From the NCBI GenBank assembly GCA_002492525.1, contig DKZA01000012.1, positions 46,009 through 110,008 on the forward strand: a DNA stretch of 64,000 bases. The letters are read 5' to 3'. Below, piece by piece: positions 40,700 to 48,421 of this stretch (positions are counted from its first letter, which is position 1; each line of letters begins with the position of its first letter). The DNA comes from Lachnospiraceae bacterium UBA7086. Its GTDB lineage: Bacteria; Bacillota; Clostridia; Lachnospirales; Lachnospiraceae. The position numbers and the translations under genes were made by a program. The notes under the pieces were generated by a model that saw only the letters and a program-made list of their open reading frames with translations, had not been told where the DNA came from and searched no databases.

Positions 40700-42214
40700 T
40701 CAGCGAACCGAATTACCGGAAATGGAATCCCTTACGGAAGAATTACCCGAAAGAGAATCCTTTGCTAAAGAGTTATCCGAAAGAGAGCCCTTTGCCAAAG
40801 AGTTGCCCGAAATGGAATTTCCCGACAGGCTATCCCGTTCCATCGAATTCCCGGAAACCTGTTCCAGACTGCCTTCCTCATAATAGCGTACCAGTTCCGC
40901 CGCAAAGTGTTCCGCCAGAATCTGATACCCTTCGTGATTGCCATGCACGCCGTCCGGAATATATTCCTCTACAATATCCACGTCATGGGAATCCAGAATA
41001 TTGGAATTATACAGATCTATCACGGGAATGTCATATTCCTGCGAAAGTTTAAGTATCACATTTACAAGTCGTCTCTGGGGCAGCAGATAACTGCGTTCCC
41101 GCATCAGATAATCCTGCAGGATATTCGGAAGCGGTGTGGCAAAGAAAATGTCAGCATCAGGATAGTTTTTCTTAAGACCTCTGATCAGCTCATCCAAGTC
41201 TCCGCAGAAAGTGCGCGGGGAACGTTCGTCCAACGTACCCAACTCTTTCTCTGACAGACAGAATCCATCGTTAGTGCCGCCCATGACAATAATAATATCC
41301 ACGTCCTCCGGAATCTCCTGATAACGCTCTACAAAAGCATCCGCCCAGTAACGCCCTATAGAGGATCCTCCAATTCCCAGATTATATACTTCTTCCGCCC
41401 CCAGCAAATCCTTTAGAAGGGCCGGATAAGCATACTGCTGATAATTCTCCTCCGTATCCAAATTAGCTGCCGCTGTAATACTGTCTCCCAGACAGGCTAT
41501 CTTTTTCCCGCTAAAATCTATTTCACTGTCCGAAATACGTTTCTGATCTGTCCTGTTTACAATCTGCGTTTCTTTCATGGAGCTGCGCAATGCCCGCCGT
41601 TCTTCCAAAGTTATTCCCGCATAGGAACTACCAAATACACTGCCATTACCCGAGACGCTCCTGTTACCAGATACACTGCCATTGCCGGACACGCTCTGAT
41701 TACCCGATACACTCCGATTGCCGGAGACACTGCCATTGCCAGACACGCTCTGATTACCCGATACACTGCCATTGCCGGACACGCTCTGATTACCCGATAC
41801 ACTGCCATTATCGGACACGCTTTCCTCCCCCCACACAGCATCATTATCGGAAAGGGAAGCTTCTTCAGACATATCCCACTCCCCCCGCAGACCCATGCCT
41901 TCTTCAAAAGCCGCTTCCTCCGCACGCGCTATCTCCTCATCCCGAAGCGCACTCTCCTGCTGAAGCTGTGTGATAAACTCTTCCAGCTTTTCCCGGTCCT
42001 GCGTCATTTCCTGGATCTCCGCCTGCATCTCCTGAACGCGGGTATTTGCCTCCTCATTGCGGGCATAAACCTCGGCTATGGCCTGCTCCTCTTCCTGTCT
42101 CTCCAGTTCCTCTGATTCAACATAGGTACGATATGCTTTCAATCCGAGCGCCGCCAGCAGCACTGCCGCCAACACCAATATACAAACCGCTAAAATATCA
42201 TTGACACGTCTCAT
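40700..42214 (-). CDS. Membrane-anchored SGNH hydrolase with SVSGN repeats
   Basis: A 504-aa secreted or surface esterase/acyl hydrolase. Layout: transmembrane anchor (about residues 7-27), Glu-rich coiled coil (35-105), eleven hexapeptide units of type xSVSGN (about 131-196), an SGNH core, and a Ser/Asn/Gly-rich C-terminal tail with SLSGN, SISGN and SLAKDSLSDN units (about 455-504). Catalytic motifs are ACLGDSITAAAN (Ser), LGIGGSS (Gly), VMGGTNDG (Asn) and DGVHGNHEGY (Asp-His). Substrate probably an O-acyl group of a surface glycan, by family. It is the last gene of the T-box operon, overlapping rlmB by ATGA. Confidence 0.85.
   Translation of the reverse strand: MRRVNDILAVCILVLAAVLLAALGLKAYRTYVESEELERQEEEQAIAEVYARNEEANTRVQEMQAEIQEMTQDREKLEEFITQLQQESALRDEEIARAEEAAFEEGMGLRGEWDMSEEASLSDNDAVWGEESVSDNGSVSGNQSVSGNGSVSGNQSVSGNGSVSGNRSVSGNQSVSGNGSVSGNRSVSGNGSVFGSSYAGITLEERRALRSSMKETQIVNRTDQKRISDSEIDFSGKKIACLGDSITAAANLDTEENYQQYAYPALLKDLLGAEEVYNLGIGGSSIGRYWADAFVERYQEIPEDVDIIIVMGGTNDGFCLSEKELGTLDERSPRTFCGDLDELIRGLKKNYPDADIFFATPLPNILQDYLMRERSYLLPQRRLVNVILKLSQEYDIPVIDLYNSNILDSHDVDIVEEYIPDGVHGNHEGYQILAEHFAAELVRYYEEGSLEQVSGNSMERDSLSGNSISGNSLAKGSLSDNSLAKDSLSGNSSVRDSISGNSVR
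41637..41840 (-). repeat. Tandem DNA repeat coding for the SVSGN hexapeptides
   Basis: An 18-bp unit encoding xSVSGN is repeated about eleven times, with the variable codon alternating Gly, Gln and Arg. Such repeats can change copy number by slippage or recombination and alter the stalk length of the protein. Confidence 0.85.
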
Positions 42215-42981
42215 CTCATTCTCTGCCTTACAATCTCATAAGCAAGCACGCCTGCTGCCACAGACACATTTAAAGAATCAATATCTCCGCGCATGGGAAT
42301 CGCCGCACACATATCACACTTTTCTTTGATCAAACGGCCCACGCCGCTTCCCTCTCCTCCTACCACTAGCCCGATAGGCCCCTTCAGATCAAGTTCATAC
42401 ATGGGCGTACCATCCATATCCGCACAGACAAACCACAGCCCGTCCTTCTTCAATTCCTCGATGGTCTGGCCCAGGTTGGTCACTTTTGCCACCGGCGTGT
42501 AATTCAAAGCTCCCGCAGAAGCTTTGGCCACTGTCGCCGTCAATCCTACCGCCCGGTTTTTGGGGATAATGACGCCATGCACACCCGCCTGATTGGCCGT
42601 ACGGATGATAGCTCCCAGATTATGGGGATCCTCTACCCCGTCAAGAAGCAGAATAAAAGGCGGCTCCCCCTTTTCTCTCGCTTTCTGCAGGATATCCTCA
42701 ACCTCTGCATACCCATAAGCAGCGGCACTGGCAATCACTCCCTGATGCTTTCCTGTCGCAGACATCTGATCCAGACGTTCTTTGGACACATACTTGATCA
42801 TAGTGCCCTGTTTGGATGCTTCGCGCTTTATCGTCATAATGGGGCCATCTTTACAGCCGTCCAGAACATACAGCCTGTCTATCGTCCTGCCGGCGCGAAA
42901 TGCCTCTATCACAGCGTTTCTGCCCTCTATGGTAAACTCCGCATTTTCCTTTTTTTCTTCTTTCATATCTCGTTCTCTCAT
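42211..42981 (-). CDS. rlmB: 23S rRNA (guanosine-2251-2'-O)-methyltransferase RlmB
   Basis: A 256-aa SpoU/TrmH-family knotted methyltransferase. The substrate-binding N-terminal part includes IEGRNAVIEAFRAGR. The three SpoU motifs are PHNLGAIIRTANQAGVHG, GLVVGGEGSGVGRLIKEKC and IPMRGDIDSLNVSVAAGVLA. It methylates G2251 of 23S rRNA in the P loop. The ATG at 42981 is chosen because GGAGGAGAAC precedes it. Overlaps the SGNH hydrolase start by 4 bp and lies 49 nt after mrnC. Confidence 0.95.
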   Translation of the reverse strand: MRERDMKEEKKENAEFTIEGRNAVIEAFRAGRTIDRLYVLDGCKDGPIMTIKREASKQGTMIKYVSKERLDQMSATGKHQGVIASAAAYGYAEVEDILQKAREKGEPPFILLLDGVEDPHNLGAIIRTANQAGVHGVIIPKNRAVGLTATVAKASAGALNYTPVAKVTNLGQTIEELKKDGLWFVCADMDGTPMYELDLKGPIGLVVGGEGSGVGRLIKEKCDMCAAIPMRGDIDSLNVSVAAGVLAYEIVRQRMR

Positions 42982-43030
42982 GTTCTCCTCCATGCCGCAG
43001 TTCTCTTGGTCAGAGCATGTAACCCTTATC

Positions 43031-43471
43031 TTAAATCTCCATACACAGCCCTTCGATTGCTTTTTTAATCAAGCTAAGCATCCTCTCCTGCTTCCCCAGC
43101 AGATACAGATAACCACACAGTGCTTCTAAACCTGTGGCCTTGCGGTATTCTATGACCGTAGCATTTTTGGCGGTGGTGTAAGACTTGGCGTTGCGTCCCC
43201 TTTTGTAAACTTCCTGCTCTTCCTCCGTCAATTCTTCCATCAGGCCGTCAATCAACTTTGCCTGTACCCTGGCACTGACATACTGCACAGTCTTCTTATG
43301 CAGTTTGTTGGGTGAAGTGTTGCCGCGCTCTACCACAATAGTACGGATGACCAGGTCATAAATAGCATCCCCGATATAAGCAAGCGTAAGCGGCGAGTAA
43401 GTTCTGATATCAATCTCCTTACAGCCAAACTCCCGTTTGATTGCCTCTAAAATCGTTACGCTCTCTTCCAT
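43031..43471 (-). CDS. mrnC: Mini-ribonuclease III (MrnC)
   Basis: A 146-aa RNase III catalytic domain without the double-stranded-RNA-binding domain, the enzyme that matures 23S rRNA ends in Firmicutes. The RNase III signature is LAYIGDAIYDLVIR (Asp and acidic residues for Mg2+), with VQYVSARVQAKLIDGL and ECKR-like GRNAKSYTTAKNATV. It overlaps cysS by 16 bp, which is the standard gene order of the Firmicutes cysS-mrnC-rlmB block. Confidence 0.95.
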   Translation of the reverse strand: MEESVTILEAIKREFGCKEIDIRTYSPLTLAYIGDAIYDLVIRTIVVERGNTSPNKLHKKTVQYVSARVQAKLIDGLMEELTEEEQEVYKRGRNAKSYTTAKNATVIEYRKATGLEALCGYLYLLGKQERMLSLIKKAIEGLCMEI

Positions 43472-44865
43472 TTAACGCCCTCTCTTGTATCCTCCAGGAC
43501 GATTCCCTTTTGTGTGAGAATTTCCCGTATTTCATCTGCCCGGGCAAAGTTCTTCGCTTTCCTGGCCTCCTGACGCTCCTGAATCAATGCCTCTATCTCT
43601 TCTTCCAGAATCTCCGGCTGTTTCTCCACAATCAAGCCGCAGATATCAGACAACATCACGATTTCTTCCTTCAGCGCCTGCAAAAAGGCCTTGCTGGAAC
43701 CGGCATCGCCATGAGTATTGGCAAATTTGACCAATTCAAAAATAGCCGAGATAGCATCCGCCGTATTAAAGTCATCATCCATGGACGCATCAAATTTATC
43801 CACAAAGCCTTTCGCCTCTGTAAGCAGCTGTTCTTCCGCACTGCTCATCTCACCATCCTGTGCACTTTCCAGAAGGAAATTCAGATTGCCCACACTGGTA
43901 ACGATTCTGTCCAGACCATTCTTAGCCGCCTCCATCAGTTCCGCGCTGAAATTCAGAGGACTCCTGTAATGCGCCGAGAGCATGAAGAAACGAAGTACCT
44001 GCAGATCATACTTCTCGCTGATATCCCGCACTGTAAAGAAGTTTCCCAGGGATTTGGACATTTTCTTATTCTCAATATTTAAGAACCCGTTATGCATCCA
44101 GTATTTGGCAAAAGGTTTGCCGTTGGCGGCTTCCGACTGTGCGATCTCATTCTCATGATGAGGGAAAATCAGATCTTCACCCCCCGCATGAATATCAATC
44201 TCATCGCCCAGATACTTCTTGCTCATCACAGAACATTCGATATGCCACCCCGGACGCCCCTCACACCAGGGTGCTGTCCAGAAAGGTTCCCCTTCTTTCT
44301 TAGGTTTCCACAGAACAAAGTCCAGAGGGTCCTGTTTCTGATCCTCGCCGGATACCAGAAGCGAACGCTCTCCGCTTCGCAGATCATCCAGATTCTTATG
44401 GGAAAGCTTGCCATACTCCGCAAAACTTCTGGTCTTAAAATAGACCGTACCATCTTCCGCCACATATGCATGCCCCTTCTCAATCAGCGTACTGATCATG
44501 TCAATCATACCGTCAATCTCACAGGTTGCTTTCGGATGCGTGGTAGCCGGTTTCACATTTAAAGCTTCCATATCCTTCTTACATTCCGCAATATAACGCT
44601 CTGAAATGACAGAGGCATCCGTTCCCTCCTCGTTGGCCTTCTTGATAATCTTGTCGTCCACATCCGTAAAGTTGGAAACATAATTAACCGTATAGCCTTT
44701 ATGCTCCATATAGCGGCGCACTGTATCAAAGACAATCATCGGCCTAGCATTGCCGATGTGTATCAGATTGTATACCGTAGGGCCGCAGACATACATGCTG
44801 ACCTTTCCCTCTTCCAAGGGCTTAAACTCTTCCTTTTTTCTGGATAATGTGTTATATACTTTCAT
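43456..44865 (-). CDS. cysS: Cysteinyl-tRNA synthetase
   Basis: A 469-aa class I aminoacyl-tRNA synthetase. The HIGH motif is IHIGNARPMI and the KMSKS is NKKMSKSLGNF; zinc ligands are the cysteine in MYVCGPTVY, with C/H residues in PGWHIECSVMSKKYLGD. The start at 44865 has AAGGAGGCAAAGG; the longer frame is not used. It overlaps cysE by 14 bp, so expression is coupled, and the operon is preceded by a Cys T-box. Confidence 0.97.
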   Translation of the reverse strand: MKVYNTLSRKKEEFKPLEEGKVSMYVCGPTVYNLIHIGNARPMIVFDTVRRYMEHKGYTVNYVSNFTDVDDKIIKKANEEGTDASVISERYIAECKKDMEALNVKPATTHPKATCEIDGMIDMISTLIEKGHAYVAEDGTVYFKTRSFAEYGKLSHKNLDDLRSGERSLLVSGEDQKQDPLDFVLWKPKKEGEPFWTAPWCEGRPGWHIECSVMSKKYLGDEIDIHAGGEDLIFPHHENEIAQSEAANGKPFAKYWMHNGFLNIENKKMSKSLGNFFTVRDISEKYDLQVLRFFMLSAHYRSPLNFSAELMEAAKNGLDRIVTSVGNLNFLLESAQDGEMSSAEEQLLTEAKGFVDKFDASMDDDFNTADAISAIFELVKFANTHGDAGSSKAFLQALKEEIVMLSDICGLIVEKQPEILEEEIEALIQERQEARKAKNFARADEIREILTQKGIVLEDTREGVKWKRA

Positions 44866-45565
44866 CCTTTGCCTCCTTATTCTTTTCAAAAACACTTGTT
44901 ATTCTATTCTGAATCTTCAATTCTCTCTCCAAATCAAGCAGCCGGTTCGTCAGTTCCGCATTAGCCCTCTGTAAGAGCATAATATCTTCCCGCACCGGAT
45001 CCGGCAGATGGGTCTGATCCAGTTCTTCCTGCGGCAGACTCATATTATCCCGCTTGACCACACGCCCCGGCACACCGACCACGGTAGAGTTAGGCGGTAC
45101 CTCCTCTAATACCACGCTGCCCGCCCCAATCTTACTGTTGTCACCAATCTTGAAGGAACCCAATACCTTGGCACCGGTACTGATCATCACATTATTCCCC
45201 ACAGTGGGATGCCGTTTCCCCTGTTCCTTTCCCGTACCACCCAGAGTTACCCCCTGGTAAAGCGTCACATTGTCACCAATCACCGTAGTCTCCCCGATGA
45301 TAACGCCATTGCCATGGTCAATGAAGAATCCCTTGCCAATCTTGGCGCCCGGATGAATCTCAATGCCCGTCTTTCGCACACCTTTCTGGGAAATCCACCG
45401 TGCCAGAAAATAGCGCTTCTTCAAGTATAGCTTATGTGCCAGACGGTAATAAAACATAACCTTAAAGCTCGGATAAAGAAACACTTCCATGTTGGAATGA
45501 ATGGCCGGATCCCGTTCTCTGACCACACGAATCTCTTCCTTTATATTACTAACAAATCCCATCAT
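44852..45565 (-). CDS. cysE: Serine O-acetyltransferase
   Basis: A 237-aa left-handed beta-helix acetyltransferase making O-acetylserine, the direct precursor of cysteine. The N-terminal domain (FVSNIKEEIRVVRERDPAIHS) and the hexapeptide repeats, with HPGAKIGKGFFIDHGNGVIIG and TLGGTGKEQGKRHPTVGN, are typical. The start at 45565 has GGGAGTGAT. First gene after a T-box leader, so its translation and transcription respond to uncharged tRNA-Cys. Confidence 0.95.
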   Translation of the reverse strand: MMGFVSNIKEEIRVVRERDPAIHSNMEVFLYPSFKVMFYYRLAHKLYLKKRYFLARWISQKGVRKTGIEIHPGAKIGKGFFIDHGNGVIIGETTVIGDNVTLYQGVTLGGTGKEQGKRHPTVGNNVMISTGAKVLGSFKIGDNSKIGAGSVVLEEVPPNSTVVGVPGRVVKRDNMSLPQEELDQTHLPDPVREDIMLLQRANAELTNRLLDLERELKIQNRITSVFEKNKEAKDESI

Positions 45566-45574
45566 ATCACTCCC

Positions 45575-45846
45575 ACAAAAAAGCGCGGGCCATCCGTCTT
45601 TTCCTTCCGGAAATAGAGACGAATTGATCCGCGGTTCCACTCTACTTAAAAACTGTTTACAGCTTTTCACTCAAAGCCTGTAACGGGGCTGACCGGACGA
45701 AGATACTTAAAACCGCTTCCGCGGGCTTTCCCCTCGTCAGACTCCGGAGCGCACTTCCCTTCCCCCTCCGCGGAATCTGCTTCCAGCCACCGGCAGATTC
45801 TCTCTGGCACTTGGACAAAAGGTACTCTTCTCCTTCCACGTCTATA
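45575..45846 (-). ncRNA. T-box leader (tRNA-Cys specific) of cysE-cysS
   Basis: The minus-strand leader of about 270 nt contains the T-box core TGGAACCGCG (45630-45639) with the preceding AAGTAGAG, and a terminator near 45574-45636 that ends in CTTTTTTG. A TGC codon at 45751-45753, in a stem-I context GGGAAGTGCGCTCC, is the probable specifier for cysteine, in agreement with cysE and cysS downstream. Uncharged tRNA-Cys should stabilise the antiterminator. Confidence 0.92.
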
Positions 45847-45852
45847 ATATTT

Positions 45853-45881
45853 AGAATATGCAAAGACAGGGATTTTGTCAA
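45853..45881 (-). promoter_or_regulatory. Promoter of the T-box operon
   Basis: TTGACA (45876-45881) and TATTCT (45853-45858) on the minus strand, spacer 17 nt, directly before the leader. Confidence 0.8.
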
Positions 45882-45893
45882 GCATTTCTAAAT

Positions 45894-46226
45894 TCAGTTT
45901 TCCCTGATTCCCCATACAAATTTCTCAATCAGGGAATTAACAAGGTCCGGCTTATCAATCCCCTCCGCCATTAAAATCTCATCCAGCCACCTGGCCTTAT
46001 CCAACAGGCGAAAAGTCAGTTCAAAGGGCCAGGAAGCCGCATGACCCGGTGCATCCCAGACGAAAACAGGGTACTTGTCCTCAAAATATTCTATCTGTTT
46101 ATCAAACAATCTATGATCAGCAGTCAACCCGGGCAGGAAGACCAATGCTTGTTTTGTATCTTCTATTTGACTGCCAACCCAGTAATGGATTGTTCCGCAC
46201 GCTGTCTGATAGGTTTTTTCAATCAT
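45894..46226 (-). pseudogene. Alpha/beta hydrolase with internal deletion
   Basis: The 110-aa frame begins like a full hydrolase (IHYWVGSQIEDTKQALVFLP, GLTADHRLFDKQI, VWDAPGHAAS) but after AEGIDKP it jumps to LVNSLIEKFVWGIREN, the C-terminal end of such proteins. The nucleophile elbow GxSxG, the acidic residue and the catalytic histidine are all missing, so more than half of a usual 250-residue protein has been lost in frame. Not catalytically competent. Confidence 0.75.
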
Positions 46227-46323
46227 CTTATTTTCCTGAAATCCTTCCTGAGAGTCCTTGAAAGCTTCCTGAAAGAACAAAATTCTGTTGCTTTATATCA
46301 TTCCCATGTTATAATTAGCCTAT

Positions 46324-46397
46324 GGAAGCATAGCTCAGCTGGGATGAGCGCTCGCCTGACTAGCGGGAGGTCAAGGGTTCGAGCCCCTTTGCTTCCA
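46324..46397 (+). tRNA. tRNA-Val (anticodon GAC)
   Basis: A 74-nt cloverleaf: acceptor GGAAGCA/TGCTTCC with discriminator A, D-arm GCTC/GAGC, anticodon stem CTCGC/GCGGG with loop CTGACTA (anticodon GAC), T-arm AAGGG/CCCTT with loop TTCGAGC. No encoded CCA follows. Position 37 is T, where a purine is nearly always found, and the D-loop has an additional T, so the gene may be atypical or decaying. Confidence 0.8.
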
Positions 46398-46402
46398 TTT
46401 TA

Positions 46403-47083
46403 TTATTCTTCTATCTGTAATCTAAGTTTGTCCTTTCCGTCTGTGTAGGCTTCCTTTACTTCACGCAAAATATCGTTATAGAATGTGACCGCAGCTTGTC
46501 TGCGTTCTTTCGCCATTTGAGCACCCTTTCGTGTATAAAAATAATCGTATAGGTTTTCCAGTTTATACTTATATTCCTGAAAAAATGAAGGTTCCTCATC
46601 ATTTATGCCATCACTGACCATACCATCCGGCTGCAGGGAGTACAACGGCTCGCCAACCTGCCCCTTATAAATCAGTGTTCTGGCAATGCCAACGGCACCG
46701 GATGCATCCATTTTATCCGCATCAAACAAAATTTTTGCCTCGATACTCTGAGGTTTGTCATTTCCACGAAATCTATGACTCCGGATACACATTCTGACCT
46801 TATCCGCCATTTCCTCTGAAAAATCATGTTTTATCAAAAACTGATAAGCCTTCTCGGCCCCAATCTCAGCATGATTTAATCTGGGGTCCCCAAACTGCTC
46901 TTCTCTTCCTATATCATGCAGTAAGCACGCTGTTATCAAGATATCATAATCAACATTTTCCTCCGTGTCAGCAATGTTCAATGCATTATATAACACCCGA
47001 TATACATGCTCCTTATCATGGGCGCTGTCCTTCATACAATCATTCATATAGCTTTCTATCAGTTGATAGGTTTCCTGTTTCAT
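46403..47083 (-). CDS. HD-domain phosphohydrolase
   Basis: A 226-aa HD-superfamily protein. The metal-binding residues are DKEHVYRVLYNAL (His), ITACLLHDIGREEQ (HD), AMxxxHR-like IRSHRF, and ILFDADKMDASGAVG (Asp). The family hydrolyses nucleotides or other phosphoesters, e.g. YedJ/YpgQ-type enzymes; the substrate is unknown. It converges with tRNA-Val. Start has GGAGGCGGACAA before the ATG. Confidence 0.85.
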   Translation of the reverse strand: MKQETYQLIESYMNDCMKDSAHDKEHVYRVLYNALNIADTEENVDYDILITACLLHDIGREEQFGDPRLNHAEIGAEKAYQFLIKHDFSEEMADKVRMCIRSHRFRGNDKPQSIEAKILFDADKMDASGAVGIARTLIYKGQVGEPLYSLQPDGMVSDGINDEEPSFFQEYKYKLENLYDYFYTRKGAQMAKERRQAAVTFYNDILREVKEAYTDGKDKLRLQIEE

Positions 47084-47443
47084 TTGTCCGCCTCCTGTTT
47101 TCTTTCTATAGTATCAAATTTTTCCATCTGTATAAAGACTAAAAAAATAACACATCTGATTCCCAATATCTATTTTAAGTTTTTATGATATTTCATTGCA
47201 ATATACTTACTTTTGTATTATATTATTTTTACAGTTAATTTTAAAATGCTTGAAAAAGTATGTGGCTGGTAAAACATTACAGATAATAATTTGTTCATTG
47301 AAAATTAAATGGGTAATACTAAATAGCATAAAATATTTCATGGGACAGAACATTAGTTCCTTGTTTTTGTCAGAAAAGAATGTTATATTTAGGTTACATG
47401 TAGGTCTTTGGACCGTTCTCTTTTTAGATAAGGAGGTGGCAGC
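47084..47443 (+). promoter_or_regulatory. Gap with promoter for the GNAT toxin-antitoxin-like pair
   Basis: A 360-bp AT-rich region. Toward the pair, TTGTTT (47361-47366), 17 nt, and TATATT (47384-47389) form a promoter. The palindrome GGTC-TTTG-GACC lies at 47403-47414, between the start point and the ribosome site. No other gene or stable RNA was recognised between 47084 and 47360. Confidence 0.55.
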
Positions 47444-47614
47444 ATGGCAACAAAAAGCATCCTTAAAAATGTTGACATTAAAGATAAAAAACTTGGTAAA
47501 TCATTAGTTATTGCTTTGGAAAACGCCGCTGATAAACATGCAAAAGATGTTCCTCTTAGCCGCACATATGAAGATGTCCGTGGTGAAAAATTAAGGAGTA
47601 TCCTTAACAAATGA
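47444..47614 (+). CDS. Small antitoxin-like protein of a GNAT pair
   Basis: A 56-aa protein starting ATKSILKNVDIKDKKLGKSL and ending RTYEDVRGEKLRSILNK, too short for routine ORF calling. AAGGAGGTGGCAGC precedes the ATG. Its TGA overlaps the ATG of the next gene, giving tight coupling. Small size, order (small protein first), the overlap and a GNAT partner with toxin-like traits suggest an antitoxin role. It does not look like the DUF1778 ribbon-helix-helix antitoxins of TacT/AtaT. Family recognised only as a recurrent partner; function inferred. Confidence 0.65.
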   Translation: MATKSILKNVDIKDKKLGKSLVIALENAADKHAKDVPLSRTYEDVRGEKLRSILNK

Positions 47615-48225
47615 GCGGCTATATAGGAATAAACTTAAGAGATATATTGTTAGATAATACTTTGGGAGAGAACATTGCTAAAAACCTTCTCTCCTCTTTT
47701 TATTGTCCACTGAATCCAGATGTGGAACACTTTCTGAAACATACTGCCATTGAATTTGCAAAGCAGGGTATCTCCAGCACGCACTTGGTCATGGCATCCT
47801 ATCAGGGAAAATATGTTCTTGCAGGATATTTTTCACTGGCCAACAAGATTTTTTGTATTGAGAAAGACAGCCTGCCAAATCGCGCATGGAAGAAACGCAT
47901 GAAAAAATTTGGTCAATTTGACCAAACAATTCAGCGGTATACTATTTCTGCCCCGTTAATCGGACAGTTAGGTAAAAACTATGCCAATTCTTATGATAAA
48001 CTCATAACAGGCGATGAACTCTTGAAACTGGCACTGGATAAAGTCAGAGAAATGCAGGCAATCGTTGGCGGTAAAATTGTTTATCTGGAATGTGAAGATA
48101 AAGAACCCTTATTAGATTTTTATTCCCAAAATGGCTTTGTAAATTTCGGAAAAAGAGCTCTCGATAAAGATGAGACCAGTACCCTTAGTGGCGAATATTT
48201 AGTGCAAATGCTCCGTTATATGTAA
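47611..48225 (+). CDS. GNAT-fold acetyltransferase, candidate toxin
   Basis: A 204-aa GNAT-related protein. The region LIGQLGKNYANSYDKLITG is at the position of the acetyl-CoA loop, with the glycine loop eroded, and KIVYLECEDKEPLLDFYSQNGF is the typical C-terminal motif with Tyr and Phe. The N-terminal half (CPLNPDVEHFLKHTAIEFA and VLAGYFSLANKIFCI) resembles GNAT toxins that acetylate aminoacyl-tRNA. It is coupled to the 56-aa upstream gene. Function as a toxin is inferred only from architecture; an ordinary acetyltransferase is possible. Confidence 0.7.
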   Translation: MSGYIGINLRDILLDNTLGENIAKNLLSSFYCPLNPDVEHFLKHTAIEFAKQGISSTHLVMASYQGKYVLAGYFSLANKIFCIEKDSLPNRAWKKRMKKFGQFDQTIQRYTISAPLIGQLGKNYANSYDKLITGDELLKLALDKVREMQAIVGGKIVYLECEDKEPLLDFYSQNGFVNFGKRALDKDETSTLSGEYLVQMLRYM

Positions 48226-48244
48226 CTTATACAAGGGTATTTAA

Positions 48245-48270
48245 AAAAGCCTAGAAAAATCTAGGCTTTT
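48245..48270 (+). terminator. Bidirectional terminator between the GNAT pair and tRNA-Thr
   Basis: AAAAGCCTAGA and TCTAGGCTTTT form an 11-bp stem with a 4-nt loop, just after the GNAT stop and also after the minus-strand tRNA-Thr. Confidence 0.9.
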
Positions 48271-48274
48271 AAAA

Positions 48275-48347
48275 AGCTGCTGACGGGAATCGGACCCGTG
48301 ACCTCCGCACTACCAATGCGACGCTCTACCGACTGAGCCACAGCAGC
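48275..48347 (-). tRNA. tRNA-Thr (anticodon GGT)
   Basis: On the minus strand a 73-nt cloverleaf: acceptor GCTGCTG/CAGCAGC with discriminator T, D-arm GCTC/GAGC, anticodon loop TTGGTAG (anticodon GGT), T-arm with GGGTCCGATTCCC. Acceptor stem is perfect. Confidence 0.95.
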
Positions 48348-48421
48348 CTGACAAAAAAGGTTTCCCTTTTGCCATCGTTTTGTAGTATATCACAGCCTTT
48401 TTGGCTTTGTCAATACCCGTA

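Noticed and set aside
41637..41840. Tandem 18-bp repeat as CRISPR or satellite
   Set aside because: It is in frame inside the SGNH hydrolase gene and encodes xSVSGN hexapeptides.
45054..45915. Open frames over cysE and the leader region
   Set aside because: They lie in the T-box leader or opposite cysE; the RNA structure explains the leader.
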